Shown here: positions 8,676 to 16,699 of the stretch, piece after piece
Layout: each line of letters starts with the position of its first letter
Numbering within the stretch: the stretch's first letter is position 1
Source of the DNA: Ruania alkalisoli
GTDB lineage: Bacteria > Actinomycetota > Actinomycetes > Actinomycetales > Beutenbergiaceae
Length of the DNA: 64,000 nt
Assembly (NCBI RefSeq): GCF_014960965.1
Contig: NZ_CP063169.1
Span: forward strand, 1,211,581 to 1,275,580
Direction: 5' to 3'
Notes under the pieces: generated by a model
Told to the model about the DNA's origin: nothing
Seen by the model: the letters and a program-made list of their open reading frames with translations, nothing else
The model's database searches: none
Translations under genes and position numbers: made by a program

Positions 8676-9661
8676 CGCCCGCTCCTGGACGTGGTGGCGC
8701 TCGTGTGGTCGCCCCGTGCGGGCTCTGCCGGACGAGCTCGGTCAGCCGGACGTGCTGCACCTGCTGAAGGGACGCCGTCACCGGTGCCGTAGTGGCGCAG
8801 CAGCAGCTGCTCGAGCGTGGGCGGGTGCGCCACGATCGACCGCACGCCCAACGGGGCGAGCTGCTGCAGCACGGTCGGGACGTGCTCGCCATCGACCTCG
8901 AACCGCGTCTGACCGTCCTCGACGGCCAAGCCGTGCACCCCGGGCAGATCGGCCAAGGCATCGGCGGGCTGCTCGGTGGTCACGGTCACGGACGTGCGCG
9001 TCAGGTGCCTGAGCTCGGCGAGGGTTCCGGTCTCGATCGTCTGACCGGCACGCACGATGGAAACGCGGTCGGCGAGCACCTCGACCTGGGCGAGGATGTG
9101 GCTGGAGAGCAGCACGGACGTTCCGGCGGCCTTCGCCTCGCTGATGCACTCCTGGAAGACGGCCTCCATGAGTGGGTCGAGGCCTGCCGTCGGCTCGTCC
9201 AGGACGAGCAGGTCCACCTCACTCGCGAGTGCGGCCACCAACGCCACCTTCTGGCGGTTGCCCTTGGAGTAGGTGCGCCCCTTCTTCCGCAGATCCAGGT
9301 CGAAGCGCTCCGCGAGCGATTCCACGAGGGAGCGATCAGCCCCGCCGCGCAGCCGGGTGAAGACGTCGATTGCTTCCCCGCCGGTGAGGTTCGGCCACAG
9401 TTCGACGTCGCCGGGCACGTAGGCCAGCCGCCGGTGCAACGCGACAGCCTCGGCCGCCGGATCCTCACCGAAGAGCCGGACCGTTCCCGAGGTGGGGCGC
9501 AGCAGCCCGAGCAGGATACGGATCGTGGTGGTCTTACCCGCGCCGTTGGGCCCGAGCAGGCCGTGCACTTCTCCCGGGGTGATGGACAGGTTCAGGCCGT
9601 CAAGGGCGCGGACGCGGCCGTAGTCCTTGACGAGGTTCTCGATGGTGATGACGTCGGTCAT
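8672..9661 (-). CDS. ABC transporter ATP-binding protein
   Basis: A 329-residue cytosolic ATPase of the DrrA/CcmA-like group. The Walker A motif LLGPNGAGKTTT lies near residues 36-47, a signature-like segment (RTYSKGNRQKV) follows, and the Walker B motif is LLVLDEPTAGLDP. A C-terminal extension of about 100 residues follows, as in drug-exporter ATPases. ATG 9661 was chosen because GGAGG lies just upstream and the protein then begins MTDVITIENL; an upstream extension to 9751 has no such support. It is translationally coupled to the permease gene. Confidence 0.93.
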   Translation of the reverse strand: MTDVITIENLVKDYGRVRALDGLNLSITPGEVHGLLGPNGAGKTTTIRILLGLLRPTSGTVRLFGEDPAAEAVALHRRLAYVPGDVELWPNLTGGEAIDVFTRLRGGADRSLVESLAERFDLDLRKKGRTYSKGNRQKVALVAALASEVDLLVLDEPTAGLDPLMEAVFQECISEAKAAGTSVLLSSHILAQVEVLADRVSIVRAGQTIETGTLAELRHLTRTSVTVTTEQPADALADLPGVHGLAVEDGQTRFEVDGEHVPTVLQQLAPLGVRSIVAHPPTLEQLLLRHYGTGDGVPSAGAARPADRARPAEPARGDHTSATTSRSGR

Positions 9662-9773
9662 CGGATGCCTCCAAGTGGAAGGGTGGGCGACAAGGGTCGC
9701 CAACGAGTGAAGGGGAGCGCGGTGCTCCGGGTTGAGTGCTGGGAGCAGCACTGTCGTGACCGACCGGCGAGAG

Positions 9774-9806
9774 GCTGGCCGGCAGTTGGCCGGTAGTTGG
9801 CCGGTA
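9774..9806. repeat. Three 11-bp direct repeats upstream of the ABC ATPase
   Basis: GCTGGCCGGCA is followed without gap by two exact copies of GTTGGCCGGTA. The block lies about 110-145 nt before the ATPase start, in the 173-bp gap after tetR. A small hairpin (AGTGCT/AGCACT, 9735-9752) lies closer to the ATPase gene. The repeats could be a regulator site or simple slippage, and no core promoter is clear. Confidence 0.45.
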
Positions 9807-9834
9807 CGGTGTGCAGTTGTGGCGCTGGTGCGCC

Positions 9835-10539
9835 TCAGGTTCGCTCGGGTGGGTCGGTGGCGACGTCGTGCGGAGCGGGGACGGAGCCGCTCTGCTGGTT
9901 GCCGTAGCCGGCGTCGAGCACGGCGTCGAGGATCCGCCTGTCGGCGAAGATGCCGTCGGTGTAGATCTCGAGGCTGGGCAGCATGGACCGCTGCATGAAG
10001 GCACGCATCATCGCCGCGGGGTCGCGTGGCCCGTCGTCACTGGCGAGCCGGATCTGCAGCAGCAGGCCGCCCAGCCCTGCGTAGGTGAGGTAGCGGGCGC
10101 GTGCTTCGGGGTCGCGGCTGGGCTTGATCGTTCCCGACCGTTCACCTTCGGCCAGGTAGTCGACGGCATCGGCGATCATGTGCTCGATGAGGTCGCGCGC
10201 CAGGTTGCCGCCGTCGATGAGGCTGGCAATCACGTAGCCCGTGAGCGGTGCGTACTCCTCCATGTGGGCGAGTTGTTCCAGCAGGCTCCGCGTGTCGCTG
10301 GTCATCGATTCCATCTTGACCTGGCGCACTTGCGCGAGCACGTGCTCGTCGCACGCGCGGCGAAGATTCTCCTTGGAGCCGAAGTGCCGGATCACCAGAG
10401 CGGCGCTCACCCCGGCATCGGCCGCGATCTCGCGCAGTCCGACACTGAAGCCGTCAATCCCGAACCGGCGCACGGCAGCGGCGAGGATCCGCTCGGGCGT
10501 GCTTCCCGAGCCGCTCTCCCCTCCTGCCGCACCTGTCAT
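9835..10539 (-). CDS. TetR/AcrR family transcriptional regulator
   Basis: A 234-residue repressor-type protein. The N-terminal helix-turn-helix (about residues 13-60) contains REIAADAGVSAALVIRHFGSKENL, the TetR DNA-recognition pattern. The rest is a helical ligand-binding domain of normal length. It precedes the ABC exporter genes on the same strand. The start is ATG 10539: a -10-like TACACT lies 6 nt upstream, pointing to a leaderless transcript, and a perfect 8+8 bp palindrome overlaps that hexamer. Autoregulation is therefore likely, and control of the exporter is inferred from position. Confidence 0.92.
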   Translation of the reverse strand: MTGAAGGESGSGSTPERILAAAVRRFGIDGFSVGLREIAADAGVSAALVIRHFGSKENLRRACDEHVLAQVRQVKMESMTSDTRSLLEQLAHMEEYAPLTGYVIASLIDGGNLARDLIEHMIADAVDYLAEGERSGTIKPSRDPEARARYLTYAGLGGLLLQIRLASDDGPRDPAAMMRAFMQRSMLPSLEIYTDGIFADRRILDAVLDAGYGNQQSGSVPAPHDVATDPPERT

Positions 10540-10545
10540 GTGACC

Positions 10546-10565
10546 AGTGTAAACGCTCGTTTACA
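10546..10565 (-). promoter_or_regulatory. tetR promoter (-10 TACACT) with overlapping palindromic operator
   Basis: Bases 10548-10565 read TGTAAACG-CT-CGTTTACA, a perfect inverted repeat with 8-bp arms. The minus-strand hexamer TACACT (10546-10551) overlaps it and sits 6 nt before the tetR start codon. Repressor binding here would block polymerase directly. No second copy was found in the gap before the ABC ATPase gene. Confidence 0.75.
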
Positions 10566-10595
10566 GCCTCGGCAAGTGGAGTGGTTGACGGCGCA

Positions 10596-10645
10596 TTGCC
10601 CCGATCTGTCGGGCGTGGCCGGTGTCATGCGACAGACCGGGGCAA
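10596..10645. repeat. 50-bp inverted repeat, copy 1 (over the DUF559 gene 3' end)
   Basis: TTGCCCCGATCTGTCG (10596-10611) and CGACAGACCGGGGCAA (10630-10645) pair with one mismatch across an 18-nt spacer. The right arm and part of the spacer encode the last residues (LPRSVA) and the stop codon of the DUF559 protein. A second copy with an identical left arm and the same spacer length lies at 11666-11715. Confidence 0.8.
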
Positions 10646-11569
10646 CGGGCGAACTGGATGGTCTGACGCGCGCCAGCCGCGGTTGATCAGCGCGCGTCTC
10701 ACCTGGTCGATGACCGCGGCAGGGTCCCTGCGGTAGTGGGACCGGTTCACCCGGATCACGAGCCATCCGGCCTCGGCCAGATCGTTGAGGCGGTCGACGT
10801 CATGCTCGTACTGCCGCCTGTCGGTGCGGTGCTGGTCGCCGTCGTACTCGACGATCACACGGAAGTCGCGATAGCTGAGTTCGACAGTCGCGAGGAACCG
10901 ACCCTCCTCGTTGATGATCTCCCGGTTGACCTCGGGTTCAGGCAGACCCGCCGCGATGAGGTCGAGGCGCAGCACAGTCTCGCGTGGAGAGTCGGTTCCC
11001 GGCCGGATGAGGCGGGCGGCATCGACGAGACGTCGCTGACCCGGTCGCCGACCGTGTGCCTCGATAGCGCGTGCCAGCAGCTCGGGTGTGGCGAGCGGGC
11101 GTCTGCGTCGCAGGAGTCCATCGCCGAGGACGACGAGCTCACGGACGGTGAGCGTGTCCGCCAACTGCAGGAGCACGCTCGCGCCGGACGCCACGCGCAG
11201 GCCACGCATGCTGCGGATCTGGGTGTTGTCAGGATGGAGCCGATGGCCGCGGATGCGACGACCGCGTGGTGCACGTGCGGGAGCGAGGACGGCCATGTCG
11301 AGGTGATCGCCGGTGTGCAGCGGAGTTGGCAGTCCGTGGAGGCGAGCCGCGGTGAGGTGGGAGACGAAGGTATCCGGGCGCAGCACCTGGTACGCCAGGC
11401 ACCGCTCGTGCAGGCTGAGATCCAGGGGACCGGGGACGCGCAGTCCGTGGAACGGGGCGGCCAGGTCGCCGCGACGCAACCGTTCGGCTGAAACACCGGA
11501 CGCGAGCGCCTGCTGGACGGTGAACGCGCGATCGCGCATGCCGTCGGGGAGCGGGTGCGGACGTGACAT
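10625..11569 (-). CDS. DUF559 (Vsr-like fold) protein with AbiEi-like N-terminus
   Basis: A 314-residue protein. The N-terminal part (QQALASGVSAERLRRGDLAAPFHGLRVP) fits the winged-helix of type IV AbiEi-like antitoxins. The C-terminal part has the DUF559 endonuclease-like core: ATVELSYRDFRVIVEYDGDQH, then a dense Arg/Tyr/Asp region and WLVIRVNRSHY. The acidic residues of the nuclease fold (E of VEYDGDQH and neighbours) are present. No partner toxin gene is beside it. The start is uncertain among ATGs at 11581, 11569 and 11539, with no clear ribosome binding site. The gene is bracketed by two related 50-bp inverted repeats, and its stop codon lies in one of them. Function is unknown. Confidence 0.75.
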   Translation of the reverse strand: MSRPHPLPDGMRDRAFTVQQALASGVSAERLRRGDLAAPFHGLRVPGPLDLSLHERCLAYQVLRPDTFVSHLTAARLHGLPTPLHTGDHLDMAVLAPARAPRGRRIRGHRLHPDNTQIRSMRGLRVASGASVLLQLADTLTVRELVVLGDGLLRRRRPLATPELLARAIEAHGRRPGQRRLVDAARLIRPGTDSPRETVLRLDLIAAGLPEPEVNREIINEEGRFLATVELSYRDFRVIVEYDGDQHRTDRRQYEHDVDRLNDLAEAGWLVIRVNRSHYRRDPAAVIDQVRRALINRGWRASDHPVRPLPRSVA

Positions 11570-11665
11570 GCTGCCCAGCATGGCGTTCCGGGGGAGCCGC
11601 GGGCTGGTGGTGCCGTGCGTCCTGTGGATGCAGTTCGGGTATCCACAGGTGCGAGGTCGCCCCTG

Positions 11666-11715
11666 TTGCCCCGATCTGTCGTATGGGCGCGCGCGGGGGC
11701 GACAGAACGAGGCAA
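11666..11715. repeat. 50-bp inverted repeat, copy 2 (between cysteine desulfurase and DUF559 genes)
   Basis: TTGCCCCGATCTGTCG (11666-11681, identical to copy 1) and CGACAGAACGAGGCAA (11700-11715) pair with two mismatches across an 18-nt GC-rich spacer. It begins 6 nt after the cysteine desulfurase stop, so on the minus strand it could end the nad operon or act upstream of the DUF559 gene. The spacer sequence differs from copy 1 although its length is the same. Confidence 0.8.
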
Positions 11716-11721
11716 CGGCCG

Positions 11722-12969
11722 CTACCTGGTGAGTGCTCCGATGGAGCCGGCCACCAGGTCTGCGGCGGCCACCAGGTCTGCGACGTCGATGTCCGCGCCC
11801 GCCGTGAACCGGACCGAGGTCTGCGCCACCTCGGGCGCGATCCCGCACGCCAGCAGCACGTGCGAGGGCTCATCCGACCCGGCCGCGCACGCGGAGCCAC
11901 TGGAGCTGATCACCCCCCGCCGCTCCAGCTCCAGTAGCACCGCCTCGCCCGAGACGCCGGGGAAGCAGAAGGAGGCGTGATTCGGCAGCCTGCCCAATCT
12001 CCCGACGGCGGAGCCACCCTCCCGCGCCGATGTCGCCTCAGTCTGGGGGTGGGGAGGAACGGCCGGGATGTGCGGGGCAGTGGCGGGACCCGCGTCGTCC
12101 CGCACGTGCGATGCTCCGGTGAGCTGCGCCGTCGGGACCTGCGTGAGCACATCGGCGGTGAAGGCAGCCATCGCAGCCCCGACCTGGGCCACCCGCTCCT
12201 CGCGCCCGGACTCGGCCAACGCCAGCGCCACCCCCAGCGCCACCGCCCCGGCGACATTCTCGGTCCCCGAACGGCGATCGCGCTCCTGTCCGCCGCCGTG
12301 CAGCACCGGCTCCACCGCCAGCCTGCCCCGCAGGAACACCACCCCGATTCCCTTTCCGGCACCCACTTTGTGCCCGGACAGGGACAGGGCGTCGACCCCC
12401 AGAGCCCGCACGTCGAGGCTGAGCCAGCCGGCTGCCTGCACCGCATCGGTGTGCATCAGCGCGCCGACCTCGTGGGCCACTGCTGAGAGAGCCGCGATGT
12501 CCTGCACGGTCCCGATCTCGTTGTTCGCCAGCGCCACGCTCACGAGCGTGGTGTCCTCGCGCAGCACCGCGCGCAACGAGTCGGGCGTCACCACCCCCTC
12601 GCGGGTGACAGGCACCATCGACACCTCGAAACTGTGCACCCGGCGCAGGTAGTCCACCGACTCCAGGACGGCTTCGTGCTCGATCGCGGCGGTCACCAGA
12701 TGCCGGCCGCGGGGATTGGCCAGGGCGAGACCTTTGATGGCGAGATTGGCGCCCTCGGTCCCGCCGGAGGTGAAGGTGACCTCGCTCGCCCGCGCTCCCA
12801 GCACTGTTGCAACTGACCTCCGGGCTCCGGACAGCCCGGCCGCTGCCCGTTCCCCCACACCGTGGTGGCTGGAGGGGTTGCCGAACTCACCGGTCAGGTA
12901 GGGCCACATCGCCTCTAGTGCCTCCCGGCGCATCGGCGTGGTGGCAGCGGCATCGAGGTACAGGTTCAT
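11722..12969 (-). CDS. Cysteine desulfurase of the NAD operon (NifS/IscS type)
   Basis: A 415-residue PLP enzyme that removes sulfur from cysteine for Fe-S cluster assembly. Visible landmarks are LDAAATTPM at the N-terminus, the cofactor-binding TEGANLAIKG and HEAVLES segments, the Schiff-base lysine in SLSGHKVGAGKG, and the catalytic cysteine in SSSGSACAAGSDEPSHVL. A Pro/Ala-rich insertion of about 45 residues precedes the catalytic loop. It is last in the nad operon, 18 nt after nadC, so it probably supplies sulfur for the NadA [4Fe-4S] cluster. ATG 12969 is preferred; an adjacent GTG at 12972 is also possible. Confidence 0.92.
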   Translation of the reverse strand: MNLYLDAAATTPMRREALEAMWPYLTGEFGNPSSHHGVGERAAAGLSGARRSVATVLGARASEVTFTSGGTEGANLAIKGLALANPRGRHLVTAAIEHEAVLESVDYLRRVHSFEVSMVPVTREGVVTPDSLRAVLREDTTLVSVALANNEIGTVQDIAALSAVAHEVGALMHTDAVQAAGWLSLDVRALGVDALSLSGHKVGAGKGIGVVFLRGRLAVEPVLHGGGQERDRRSGTENVAGAVALGVALALAESGREERVAQVGAAMAAFTADVLTQVPTAQLTGASHVRDDAGPATAPHIPAVPPHPQTEATSAREGGSAVGRLGRLPNHASFCFPGVSGEAVLLELERRGVISSSGSACAAGSDEPSHVLLACGIAPEVAQTSVRFTAGADIDVADLVAAADLVAGSIGALTR

Positions 12970-12987
12970 CACCGGATCACCTGCACC

Positions 12988-13854
12988 TCATCGGGGGTCC
13001 ACCCGCACGTCCAGGCCCAGATCCAGAGCCGGTGCCGAGTGCGTGAGTGCCCCGACGCTGATCACGTCGACGCCCGCCTCGGCGATCGCGCGCACCGTGT
13101 CCAGGCGCACGGTTCCCGAGGCCTCCACGATCGCGCGACCGGCCACCATGTCCACCCCGGTCCGCAGATCGGCGAGGGAGAAGTTGTCGAGCATGATCGT
13201 GTCCACCCCGGCGGCCAGCACAGGTTCGATCTGATCGACGCGATCGACCTCCACCTCCACGTGCACTGTGTGTCCCAGGCGCGTCTTCGCGGCACGGATT
13301 GCCTCGGTCAGTCCGAGCCCCGCTGCCCGCGCCACGGCGAGATGGTTGTCCTTGACCATGACCGCGTCGGAGAGCGAGAACCGGTGATTCGACCCGCCGC
13401 CGGCCAGCACGGCGTGTTTCTCCAGCGCTCGCAGCCCGGGCGTGGTCTTGCGGGTGTCGGCGATCCGTGCCCCGGTCCCGGCCACGGCGTCCACGAACGC
13501 CGCCGTCAGCGTGGCGGTACCGGAGAGGCGTTGCAGGAAGTTCAGGGCGATCCGTTCGGCCCGCAGCACCGCCGTTGCCGGGCCGCTCGCCTCGGCGAGG
13601 ATCTCGCCTGCGTGGAAGCGGGTCCCGTCGACCATCCGCCAGCTGAGGGTGGCACCTGTCTGTGTGAAGGCCTCGGTCGCGACCTCCGCCCCCGCGAGGG
13701 TGCCGTCGACGCGAGCGGTGAGCTGCGCCGTCGCGAGGGCCGACGACGGAACGAACGCAGCGCAGGTCACGTCGCCCCACGGTGCATCCTCGGCGAGGGC
13801 AGCACGCACCACCTGCTCCACATGAGCGGGGTCGAGCGTCGGCATCCAGGTCAT
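12988..13854 (-). CDS. nadC: Nicotinate-nucleotide pyrophosphorylase (carboxylating)
   Basis: A 288-residue cytosolic enzyme that converts quinolinate and PRPP to nicotinate mononucleotide, the third step of de novo NAD synthesis. It shows the quinolinate-binding RKTTPGLR, the acidic EVEVDRVDQ strand, MLDNFS, the EASGTV turn and the C-terminal SVGALTHSAPALDLGLDV of the family. Length is normal. Its start overlaps the nadB stop by 4 bp (ATGA, 13851-13854), indicating translational coupling. Confidence 0.96.
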   Translation of the reverse strand: MTWMPTLDPAHVEQVVRAALAEDAPWGDVTCAAFVPSSALATAQLTARVDGTLAGAEVATEAFTQTGATLSWRMVDGTRFHAGEILAEASGPATAVLRAERIALNFLQRLSGTATLTAAFVDAVAGTGARIADTRKTTPGLRALEKHAVLAGGGSNHRFSLSDAVMVKDNHLAVARAAGLGLTEAIRAAKTRLGHTVHVEVEVDRVDQIEPVLAAGVDTIMLDNFSLADLRTGVDMVAGRAIVEASGTVRLDTVRAIAEAGVDVISVGALTHSAPALDLGLDVRVDPR

Positions 13855-15407
13855 GAGGCGGTCTCCAGCAGGTGGGCGTCGTCGGTGCGAAAGTGGGCGC
13901 CGGCAGAGCGTGTGCGTGCGCGTGCGGCCCGGGCCATGAGCCGGGCGACGAGCAGCAGGTTCGCAGTCTCATGCTCGGCGACGGTGCCCGCGGTGGCGCC
14001 GGCTGCGGTCCACCCGGCCAGGGTCTCCTCGGCCTGTGCGAGCCCATCGTCGTCTCGTCCCAGCCCGACGGCGTCCCACATCACCCGTTGCAGGTCCGCC
14101 CGGGCGCCGCTCACCGTGGCACCTGCCGGGTGCTCGGCGGTGATCGCTGGTTCGTTCTGGTCGGCGACGTCCAACGCCGGCGTGTGGCTGAGGGGGGTCG
14201 GGTCGGTGAGCGAGAGTGCCGCCCGGTGCCCGAACACCGCCCCCTCGAGCAGCGAGTTGGAGGCGAGCCGATTCGCACCATGCACACCCGTGCGGGCCAC
14301 CTCCCCGACGGCGTACAACCCCGGGATCGACGTCCGCCCGGCCAGATCGGTGGCGACCCCGCCCATCCAGTAGTGCGCGGCGGGAGTGATCGGCACCGGT
14401 TCGCGCGCCCAGTCCAGGCCGGCTGATCGCACAGCGGCGTCGATACTGGGGAATCTCCCGGCGAGCCGGTCGCCGAGCCGGGTGGCGTCGAGCACGACCG
14501 GAGCACCAGTTTCGCGCATCCGATCGGCCACTGCGCGTGCCACTACATCCCGCGGTGCGAGCTCGGCGTCGGGGTGTACGCCGATCATGAATCTGCTTCC
14601 GGCGCTGTCCCGCAGCACGGCGCCCTCCCCGCGGACGGCCTCGGAGACCAGGAAGTTCCCTGGCAGGGCGAGGGTGGTCGGGTGGAACTGGTAGAACTCC
14701 AGATCGGCCAGTACCGCTCCGACGCGGGCGGCGAGGGCCACTCCGTCGGCCGTGGCAACGTCGGGGTTGGAGGTGTATGGGTACAGCTGTCCGGCGCCGC
14801 CGGTGGCCAGCACGACGGCGTCGGCCTGGATCTCCTGGACCACACCGGCTCCTGCAACCCTGTCTGACCCCGCCCCGTCTGACCCAGCCCCACCTGGGGT
14901 GAGAGTCCGTACGCCACGCACGCGTCCGCCGTCGGTGATCAGCTCGGTGACCAGGGTGTGCGGGCGTATCTCGATCCCGCGGTGGGTGACGGCCGCGAGC
15001 AGTGCTCCGGCGATCCCGGCACCGGTGGCGTCGCCGCCGGCGTGAAGGATGCGCGCGACCGAGTGCGCGGCCTCCAGGCCGCGGGAGAGGGCCCCGTCCG
15101 GGGTGCGATCGAACGGGACACCGGCGGCGATGAGGTCGGCGATGCGGTCTGGCCCGTCGCCGCACAGGGTCTGCACGGCCTCGGCGTCGCACAGGCCCGC
15201 GCCGGCAGTGAGGGTGTCGGCCACGTGGCTGGCGATACTGTCGCCGGGGGCCGGCGGCCGGGTGACTGCCGCGATGCCGCCCTGGGCGGCATCGGTGTTG
15301 GACGCCCTCGGATCGGCCTTGGTGAGCACCAGGACGTCCTCGGGAGCAGGGTGGGCGAGGGCGCACACCAGGCCGGCGATACCGGTGCCGACGATGATGG
15401 TCCGCAT
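13851..15407 (-). CDS. nadB: L-aspartate oxidase
   Basis: A 518-residue FAD enzyme that oxidises L-aspartate to iminoaspartate, first step of de novo NAD synthesis. The dinucleotide-binding motif VGTGIAGLVCAL is at the very N-terminus, followed by the flavin-binding SNTDAAQGGIA and the C-terminal HGANRLASNSLLEGAVFGHRAA typical of the succinate dehydrogenase/fumarate reductase flavoprotein family. ATG 15407 overlaps the nadA stop by one base (TGATG). Confidence 0.96.
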   Translation of the reverse strand: MRTIIVGTGIAGLVCALAHPAPEDVLVLTKADPRASNTDAAQGGIAAVTRPPAPGDSIASHVADTLTAGAGLCDAEAVQTLCGDGPDRIADLIAAGVPFDRTPDGALSRGLEAAHSVARILHAGGDATGAGIAGALLAAVTHRGIEIRPHTLVTELITDGGRVRGVRTLTPGGAGSDGAGSDRVAGAGVVQEIQADAVVLATGGAGQLYPYTSNPDVATADGVALAARVGAVLADLEFYQFHPTTLALPGNFLVSEAVRGEGAVLRDSAGSRFMIGVHPDAELAPRDVVARAVADRMRETGAPVVLDATRLGDRLAGRFPSIDAAVRSAGLDWAREPVPITPAAHYWMGGVATDLAGRTSIPGLYAVGEVARTGVHGANRLASNSLLEGAVFGHRAALSLTDPTPLSHTPALDVADQNEPAITAEHPAGATVSGARADLQRVMWDAVGLGRDDDGLAQAEETLAGWTAAGATAGTVAEHETANLLLVARLMARAARARTRSAGAHFRTDDAHLLETAS

Positions 15408-16699
15408 CAGGACGCCTGAGGTTTGGCCGCAAGCATCCGTTCCAGCGCGATGCGGGCGGGCTCGGCGACGTCGGCGGGAACGCTGATCCGGTTGACGACC
15501 TCACCGGCCACCAGCGACTCCAGCACCCAGGCGAGGTAGCCCGGGTGGATCCGGTACATCGTCGAGCACGGGCACACCACCGGGTCGAGGCAGAAGATGG
15601 TGTGCTGGGGGTACTCGGCGGCCAGGCGCTGCACCAGGTTGATCTCGGTGCCGATCGCGAAGGTGGTGGGTTCGGTGGCCGCCGCGATGGCCTTGGTGAT
15701 GTAGTCGGTGGACCCTGATTCGTCAGCTGCATCCACCACAGGCATCGGGCACTCCGGGTGAACGATCACCCGGACGCCGGGGTGTTCGGCGCGGGCCTGC
15801 TCCACCTGCGCCACCGTGAAGCGGCGGTGCACCGAGCAGAATCCGTGCCAGAGCACCACCTGAGCGTCGAGGAGAGCCTGCTCGTCATTGCCGCCGAGGG
15901 GTTTGTTCGGGTTCCACATCGGCATCCGGTCCAAGGAGATGCCCATCGCCTTGGCGGTGTTGCGGCCCAGGTGCTGGTCGGGGAAGAAGAGCACGCGCTG
16001 GCCGCGCTCGAACGCCCACTCCAGCACCGTGGCGGCGTTGGAGGAGGTGCACACGATGCCCCCGTTGCGGCCACAGAATCCCTTGAGGGCGGCGGAGGAG
16101 TTCATGTAGGTGACCGGGATGACGGGCTGCAGACCGTCGGGAGAGGAGTCAGTGGTGTCCCGGTACACCTCCATCAGCTGCTCCCAGCACTCCTCCACCT
16201 GGTCGATATCGGCCATATCGGCCATCGAGCAGCCGGCGGCGAGGTTCGGCAGAATCACGGCCTGGTCAGGCTCGGAGAGCATGTCAGCGGTCTCGGCCAT
16301 GAAGTGCACGCCGCAGAACACGATCGCCTCCGCCTCGGGGCGGGTCAGGGAGGCGTTCGCGAGCTGGAAGGAGTCGCCCACGAAGTCGGCGTGGGCGATG
16401 ATCTCCTCGCGCTGGTAGAAGTGGCCGAGGATCACAAGCTTCTCGCCGAGGGTCGCTTTCGCGGCACGGATGCGCTCGTGCAGGTCCTCGGTGGTGGCCC
16501 GCTTGTACTCCTCGGGCAGTTCCCCCTGCCGTGGTGCGGTGGTGGGGATCTCGTCCGCCATCGAGGCGCCCGGGCCGTACCCGGGCTGTGGGTCGAACTC
16601 CCACGGCCCTTGGGCCAGATCGGGAGAGCAGGTGCTGCCGGGGGCCTGCTGGGTGGTGATCAGCTGGATCCGGGTGTCGACGGAGGCGGTCTGGCTCAT
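15407..16699 (-). CDS. nadA: Quinolinate synthase
   Basis: A 430-residue Fe-S enzyme that condenses iminoaspartate with dihydroxyacetone phosphate to quinolinate. Cysteines suited to hold the [4Fe-4S] cluster are seen in AAGCSMADMAD, GFCGRNGG and DPVVCPCSTM; HPECPMPVV adds another conserved cysteine. The N-terminal 60 residues before the conserved LVILGHFYQREEI region are longer than in E. coli and look like an actinobacterial extension. The start overlaps the nrtR stop by 4 bp, so the operon is tightly coupled. Confidence 0.96.
   Translation of the reverse strand: MSQTASVDTRIQLITTQQAPGSTCSPDLAQGPWEFDPQPGYGPGASMADEIPTTAPRQGELPEEYKRATTEDLHERIRAAKATLGEKLVILGHFYQREEIIAHADFVGDSFQLANASLTRPEAEAIVFCGVHFMAETADMLSEPDQAVILPNLAAGCSMADMADIDQVEECWEQLMEVYRDTTDSSPDGLQPVIPVTYMNSSAALKGFCGRNGGIVCTSSNAATVLEWAFERGQRVLFFPDQHLGRNTAKAMGISLDRMPMWNPNKPLGGNDEQALLDAQVVLWHGFCSVHRRFTVAQVEQARAEHPGVRVIVHPECPMPVVDAADESGSTDYITKAIAAATEPTTFAIGTEINLVQRLAAEYPQHTIFCLDPVVCPCSTMYRIHPGYLAWVLESLVAGEVVNRISVPADVAEPARIALERMLAAKPQAS

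Noticed and set aside
9735-9752. AGTGCT/AGCACT hairpin as a tetR terminator
   Set aside because: Only six base pairs with no U tract; mentioned with the 11-bp repeats but not called.
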